From contig JAQCBM010000082.1 in assembly GCA_027729865.1 (NCBI GenBank), forward strand, positions 1-7,927: 7,927 bases of DNA, given 5' to 3'. The notes beneath the pieces were generated by a model. It was not told where the DNA came from and did no database searches. It saw nothing but the letters and a program-made list of their open reading frames with translations. Origin of the DNA: Actinomycetota bacterium. GTDB taxonomy: Bacteria > Actinomycetota > Actinomycetes > S36-B12. Position numbers and translations under genes: made by a program. This document shows positions 5,863 to 7,927 of this stretch, piece after piece. Position 1 is the stretch's first letter, and every line of letters starts with the position of its first letter.

Positions 5863-7491
5863 ATGCCCGAGCAGACGACCACCGAACTCGACGCCAACGG
5901 CGACGTTGAGGTAGCGGCCAGCAGCAGCGGGCAACGTCCACTCACCACGACGGACATCGACGAGCGCCTCGCTGCTCGCCGGCGACGCTGGCCCTCCTTC
6001 CTGGTTGGCCTCGCCATCGGCGGAGCAGCCACCTTCGGCGTGACGATTCGATTTGATCAATCCGACGACTTGTCCGCCGCAGAGACACAACTCGCCGAAG
6101 TTGTCGAGCTCAGCACAGTCGAAGTCAGCCAGCGAGACCTCATCGAACAGGTTGACTGGACCGGCAGCCTGTCAGCCGGTCAGTTGACGACGATCTTGTC
6201 GCCTACTGCCGGCACGATCACTGCGAGCCGAGATGTCGGCGACACCATCGGCCGCGGCGACATCGTGGTCGAGATTGATGACCGCCCGGTCGTCGCTCTG
6301 ATCGGTGCGGTGCCGATCTGGCGTGACTTGTCGGTCGGGGACGAGGGCGACGACGTCGTGCAACTCGAAACAAATCTCGCGGCGCTCGGGTTCAACGCCG
6401 ACGGCGACGTCAGGATCGACGACACCTTCACCTCGGCAACCGCAACGATGGTCGAGGCATGGCAAGAAGCCCTCGGTGTTGACGAGACCGGGTCGGTCGC
6501 CCAGAGCGACGTCGTTCTCCTGGCCGGCGTATCGACTGTGATCTCCGCCCCCACCGTCGGCGCCTCGGTCAAGGATGGAGCGGAACTGCTCACGATCGAA
6601 ACACCGTCAGTCCAGATCGACGTGATTGGTTGGGAGTACACCGCTGCCACCCTCGGCGAAGTCACCTGGATTGCCGAACCCGGAACCAACGTCGAACACG
6701 GCACAGTGCTGTACACCGCCGACGGCGTCGACGCCCTTGCCGTGCTTGATGTCTCACCCGAGACACAGGCGGTGCTCGACGCCATGGAAGGCGCCAACAT
6801 CGAAGAACTGGAATCGGTACTGCGCTCCCTCGGCTATGACCCGGACGAGCAGATGGAGATCGACGACGAAGCCGACCTCGCTACCGTGGCGGCGATCATC
6901 CGCTGGCAAGAGGCGGTCGGCCTGCCCGCCAACCCATCACCTGACCGATCGGACTATGTGGTCATCGACGAGGACGAGCCGTACAAGGTTGCCACTCAGG
7001 TCGCAGCGGTCGGCGATCAACTGGCTGGCGGGGCGCTCGTTGTGACGCTCACATCCCCGACGCTGGCGTTGACCGCCGATGTGTCGGTCGCCGAGGTCGA
7101 TGAGTTCGCAGTCGGCGATGTCGTCACTGTGAAACAGGTTGACGAGACGATCTTCAACGCAGTCGTCGCAGAGATCGGCGATACCACCACCGCAGGTACC
7201 GGTGGCGGGGCCGCCACGGTCGAGGTCGTATTCGAGGTGACATCGGAGCCTGACGAGTTCGTCTCCGGAACGGTCACGGTGACGACCGAGTCGAGCCGGA
7301 TCGATAACGCGATTGTCGTCCCGACTCGCGCACTCGTCACCCTCCGCGAGGGAGGGTTTGCTGTCGAGGTTCAGAACCCGGACGGAACGACCCGGCTCGT
7401 CGGCATCGATGTTGGCACCTACGACGATGGTCTTGTAGAAGTCATCGACAGCGAACTTGCCCCTGGCGACCTGGTGGTGGTGCCGTCATGA
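5863..7491 (+). CDS. MacA/HlyD-like membrane adaptor with two peptidoglycan-binding-like domains
   Basis: A 542-residue adaptor of an ABC exporter. It has a cytoplasmic acidic and basic N-terminus, one membrane helix at about 44-63 after RRRRW, and an extracytoplasmic body. The body contains a lipoyl-like half (109-145), a PG_binding_1-like domain (156-222, with LxxNLAALGF and WQEALG), a second lipoyl-like half (265-295) and a second diverged PG-binding-like domain (310-365, with LRSLGY and WQEAVGL). A beta-barrel region follows (about 395-460), then a membrane-proximal domain (483-542) with IVVPTRALV and APGDLVVV, typical of MacA and RND adaptors. Residues 117-206 and 265-354 align without gaps. 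The long alpha-hairpin that reaches an outer-membrane channel in Gram-negative MacA is not seen. A GTGAGGG ribosome binding site precedes the ATG. The stop overlaps the ATPase start as ATGA. Confidence 0.88.
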   Translation: MPEQTTTELDANGDVEVAASSSGQRPLTTTDIDERLAARRRRWPSFLVGLAIGGAATFGVTIRFDQSDDLSAAETQLAEVVELSTVEVSQRDLIEQVDWTGSLSAGQLTTILSPTAGTITASRDVGDTIGRGDIVVEIDDRPVVALIGAVPIWRDLSVGDEGDDVVQLETNLAALGFNADGDVRIDDTFTSATATMVEAWQEALGVDETGSVAQSDVVLLAGVSTVISAPTVGASVKDGAELLTIETPSVQIDVIGWEYTAATLGEVTWIAEPGTNVEHGTVLYTADGVDALAVLDVSPETQAVLDAMEGANIEELESVLRSLGYDPDEQMEIDDEADLATVAAIIRWQEAVGLPANPSPDRSDYVVIDEDEPYKVATQVAAVGDQLAGGALVVTLTSPTLALTADVSVAEVDEFAVGDVVTVKQVDETIFNAVVAEIGDTTTAGTGGGAATVEVVFEVTSEPDEFVSGTVTVTTESSRIDNAIVVPTRALVTLREGGFAVEVQNPDGTTRLVGIDVGTYDDGLVEVIDSELAPGDLVVVPS

Positions 7492-7927
7492 AACTCCGCC
7501 GACCCAGACCCGCCACCAGCGGCGCTGCAAGTGACAACTCGCCGGCACCGGCGCTTGAGCTGATCGACGTTACGAAGTCGTACCCTGGTCACCCGCCCGT
7601 GTACGCGCTCGACGGGGTGTCGCTGCAGGTTGACCATGGCGAATTGCTCGCAATCGTCGGGCCTTCCGGTTCGGGCAAGTCAACGATGCTGCATGTGATG
7701 GGCACCCTCGACCGCCCGACGTCGGGTGTCGTGCGAATCGATGGGATCGAAGTGTCGAAACTCAGCGACCGGCGACTGTCTGCGGTGCGGGCACGCCGAA
7801 TCGGGTTCGTGTTCCAACAGTTCTTCCTGCTGCCGGGCGCAACTGCGGTCGACAATGTCGCTAACGGACTCCTGTACACCGGGATCCCGACCCGCAACCG
7901 GCGTCGCAAAGCGGTCGAAGCGCTCGA
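7488..7927 (+). CDS. MacB-type ABC transporter ATP-binding protein (3' end outside window)
   Basis: The first 146 codons of an ABC ATPase of the MacB/LolD group, which power export or envelope remodelling with an FtsX-like permease. A flexible, charged N-terminal extension of about 22 residues precedes the fold (LELIDVTKSYPG). Tyr32 is the likely A-loop residue. Walker A is GPSGSGKST at 58-66. The Q-loop is at FVFQQFFLLPG (108-117; Gln110), a signature of the MacB/LolD type. The LSGGQ signature, Walker B and H-loop fall beyond the window edge, so whether the permease is fused or separate cannot be seen. The ATG overlaps the adaptor stop (ATGA), so the two are translationally coupled. Confidence 0.9.
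   Translation, partial: MKLRRPRPATSGAASDNSPAPALELIDVTKSYPGHPPVYALDGVSLQVDHGELLAIVGPSGSGKSTMLHVMGTLDRPTSGVVRIDGIEVSKLSDRRLSAVRARRIGFVFQQFFLLPGATAVDNVANGLLYTGIPTRNRRRKAVEAL

Noticed and set aside
5306..6032. Two overlapping 211-codon minus-strand frames opposite the lipoprotein and adaptor
   Set aside because: Long antisense frames are common opposite high-GC, Asp/Glu-rich genes. The translations are Arg/Ser/Pro-rich without domains.
6180..6800. 206-codon minus-strand frame opposite the adaptor
   Set aside because: Ser/Thr/Pro-rich shadow of the adaptor's codons, with no motifs or ribosome binding site.

Overview
The window looks like part of a high-GC Actinomycetota chromosome. The evidence is a G+C of roughly 55-68% by hand count, GTG and TTG starts, very Asp/Glu-rich exported proteins, a MacB-type exporter whose adaptor carries peptidoglycan-binding repeats, and a promoter resembling the SigR/SigH/SigE type of actinobacteria. 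The acidic proteins would suit Acidimicrobiia-like lineages, but that placement is a guess.

Region 1 (1-297) has no convincing gene. At the left edge lie two GC-rich dyads, one resembling a type I-E CRISPR repeat. Then come a 24-bp near-perfect palindrome, a tandem 9-mer and a good sigma70-like promoter (229-257) for the genes that follow.

Region 2 (298-3142) is a compact, translationally coupled operon. It encodes a zinc-dependent alcohol dehydrogenase, a short-chain dehydrogenase/reductase and a serine hydrolase of the class C beta-lactamase/esterase fold. After a 222-bp gap with a strong ribosome binding site, 3365-4504 encodes a zinc-independent medium-chain reductase. Together they look like a small catabolic cluster (ester or lactone hydrolysis plus stepwise alcohol/ketone/enoyl oxidoreduction). 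The substrate cannot be read from the sequence.

Region 3 (4505-5122) is about 620 bp without a convincing gene. It is rich in short inverted repeats and ends in a probable ECF-sigma promoter (5067-5094) overlaid by a dyad and a direct repeat.

Region 4 (5123-7927) is a second tight operon, higher in G+C. It encodes a lipoprotein with a duplicated cysteine module, a membrane-anchored HlyD/MacA-like adaptor with a tandemly duplicated lipoyl-half plus peptidoglycan-binding unit, and the start of a MacB-type ABC ATPase cut by the window end. An FtsX/MacB-type permease is expected just downstream. This candidate envelope export system, apparently under ECF-sigma control and possibly linked to a cell-wall tether, is the most interesting part of the window.
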